Shown here one piece after another: positions 5,660-6,026 of a DNA stretch of 6,026 nt. Positions within the stretch are counted from its first letter, which is position 1, and the number at the start of each line of letters is the position of its first letter. The notes below the pieces were generated by a model. It did not search any database. It had not been told where the DNA came from and saw only the letters and a list, made by a program, of their open reading frames with translations. Made by a program: the position numbers and the translations under genes. The stretch comes from Pseudomonadota bacterium (lineage in GTDB: Bacteria > Myxococcota > Myxococcia > Myxococcales > Myxococcaceae), in contig JAFADT010000017.1 of the NCBI GenBank assembly GCA_023424585.1, positions 1 to 6,026 of the forward strand, in the 5' to 3' direction.

Positions 5660-6026
5660 TCAGCGCCCTGTCTTGATTCCCAGCGACGAACTGGACGGCG
5701 GCTTCTTGGGCTGGGGCGTGGGCCGCGCCGCCCGCTTCTGGAGCGCCACCACCACCGCGGGCGCATCCGCCGCGGACACCTGCCGCGTCACCGGCTCATA
5801 GCCGTTGAGCGCGAGCGTCACCGCCACCGACGGCTCCCCGGGCACCAGCGGCAGCGCCACCGGCGTGAGGCCGCGCTCCTCGCCCGCCACCTGCACCGTG
5901 GCGCCGGGCGGCTCGCTCGTCACCGTCAGGTGCACCGGCTGGGGCGCGGTGTTCCGCGGCGGCGCCGCCGGCGTCGTGGGCGTCTCCGGCGCGCGGTCCC
6001 GCGCCTCCTCCGGCGGAGGCCGCGTG
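5660..6026 (-). CDS. PEGA-domain protein, C-terminal part (cut by window end)
   Basis: The minus-strand frame is open from the window edge to a TGA at 5662-5660, giving 121 visible residues. The first 30 are a low-complexity linker rich in Pro, Ala, Glu and Thr. Residues about 32-97 form a PEGA domain: LTVTSEPPGATVQVAGEERG, then TPVALPL, VAVTLALNGYEPVTRQV and a closing strand VVVALQK. The tail is Pro/Lys/Ser-rich, KKPPSSSSLGIKTGR. PEGA domains are small beta domains that, in myxobacteria, often sit at the C-terminus of Ser/Thr protein kinases or envelope proteins, joined by exactly this kind of linker. The N-terminal partner domain is outside the window, so I name no enzyme. An internal GTG at 5935 should not be taken as the start, because the open frame and the linker continue upstream of it without a break. 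Confidence 0.82.
   Translation of the reverse strand, partial: TRPPPEEARDRAPETPTTPAAPPRNTAPQPVHLTVTSEPPGATVQVAGEERGLTPVALPLVPGEPSVAVTLALNGYEPVTRQVSAADAPAVVVALQKRAARPTPQPKKPPSSSSLGIKTGR

Noticed and set aside
4963..5766. Minus-strand open frames covering the VOC gene and the GNAT relic
   Set aside because: The two long open frames here (to 5629 and 5766) are not the frame that encodes the GNAT pattern. Their translation is arginine/proline-rich and they run antisense through the VOC gene.

Overview
The window is very GC-rich, with nearly every third codon position G or C. It looks like a chromosomal segment from a myxobacterium of the Myxococcus/Corallococcus/Archangium type. This rests on base composition, codon use, the PEGA-domain protein with a proline-rich linker, and the loose spacing of unrelated metabolic and secreted-protein genes. 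The genus is inferred, not proven.

Layout, left to right. Positions 1-91 are an upstream leader with only a Shine-Dalgarno-like AGGGA recognisable. 92-1936 (+) is treZ, malto-oligosyltrehalose trehalohydrolase, a GH13 enzyme of the glycogen-to-trehalose route. 1937-2111 is a spacer with a strong GC hairpin nested in a second inverted repeat. 2112-3374 (+) is a secreted discoidin (F5/8 type C) protein with a C-terminal beta-rich domain of unknown function; it starts at GTG behind a near-perfect ribosome-binding site. 3375-3527 carries a hairpin terminator and, just before the next gene, a five-codon upstream frame ending in an ATGA overlap. 3528-4958 (+) is a cytosolic M20-family metallopeptidase resembling carnosine/non-specific dipeptidases. 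4959-5034 holds the clearest intrinsic terminator in the window. 5035-5454 (+) is a small VOC (glyoxalase-fold) protein. 5409-5570 (-) is the decayed C-terminal end of a GNAT acetyltransferase, overlapping the VOC 3' end tail-to-tail. 5577-5618 is a hairpin that probably terminates the last gene, 5660-6026 (-), the C-terminal end of a PEGA-domain protein that runs off the window.

The four complete genes point the same way, but a hairpin follows each of the first three, so they look like separate transcription units, not an operon. I see no functional link between trehalose synthesis, the secreted lectin-like protein, the peptidase and the VOC protein. No tRNA, rRNA, CRISPR array, insertion sequence or defence system was seen. 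The items most worth a second look are the secreted protein's uncharacterised C-terminal domain, the GNAT relic wedged between two intact genes, and the mini-frame in front of the peptidase.
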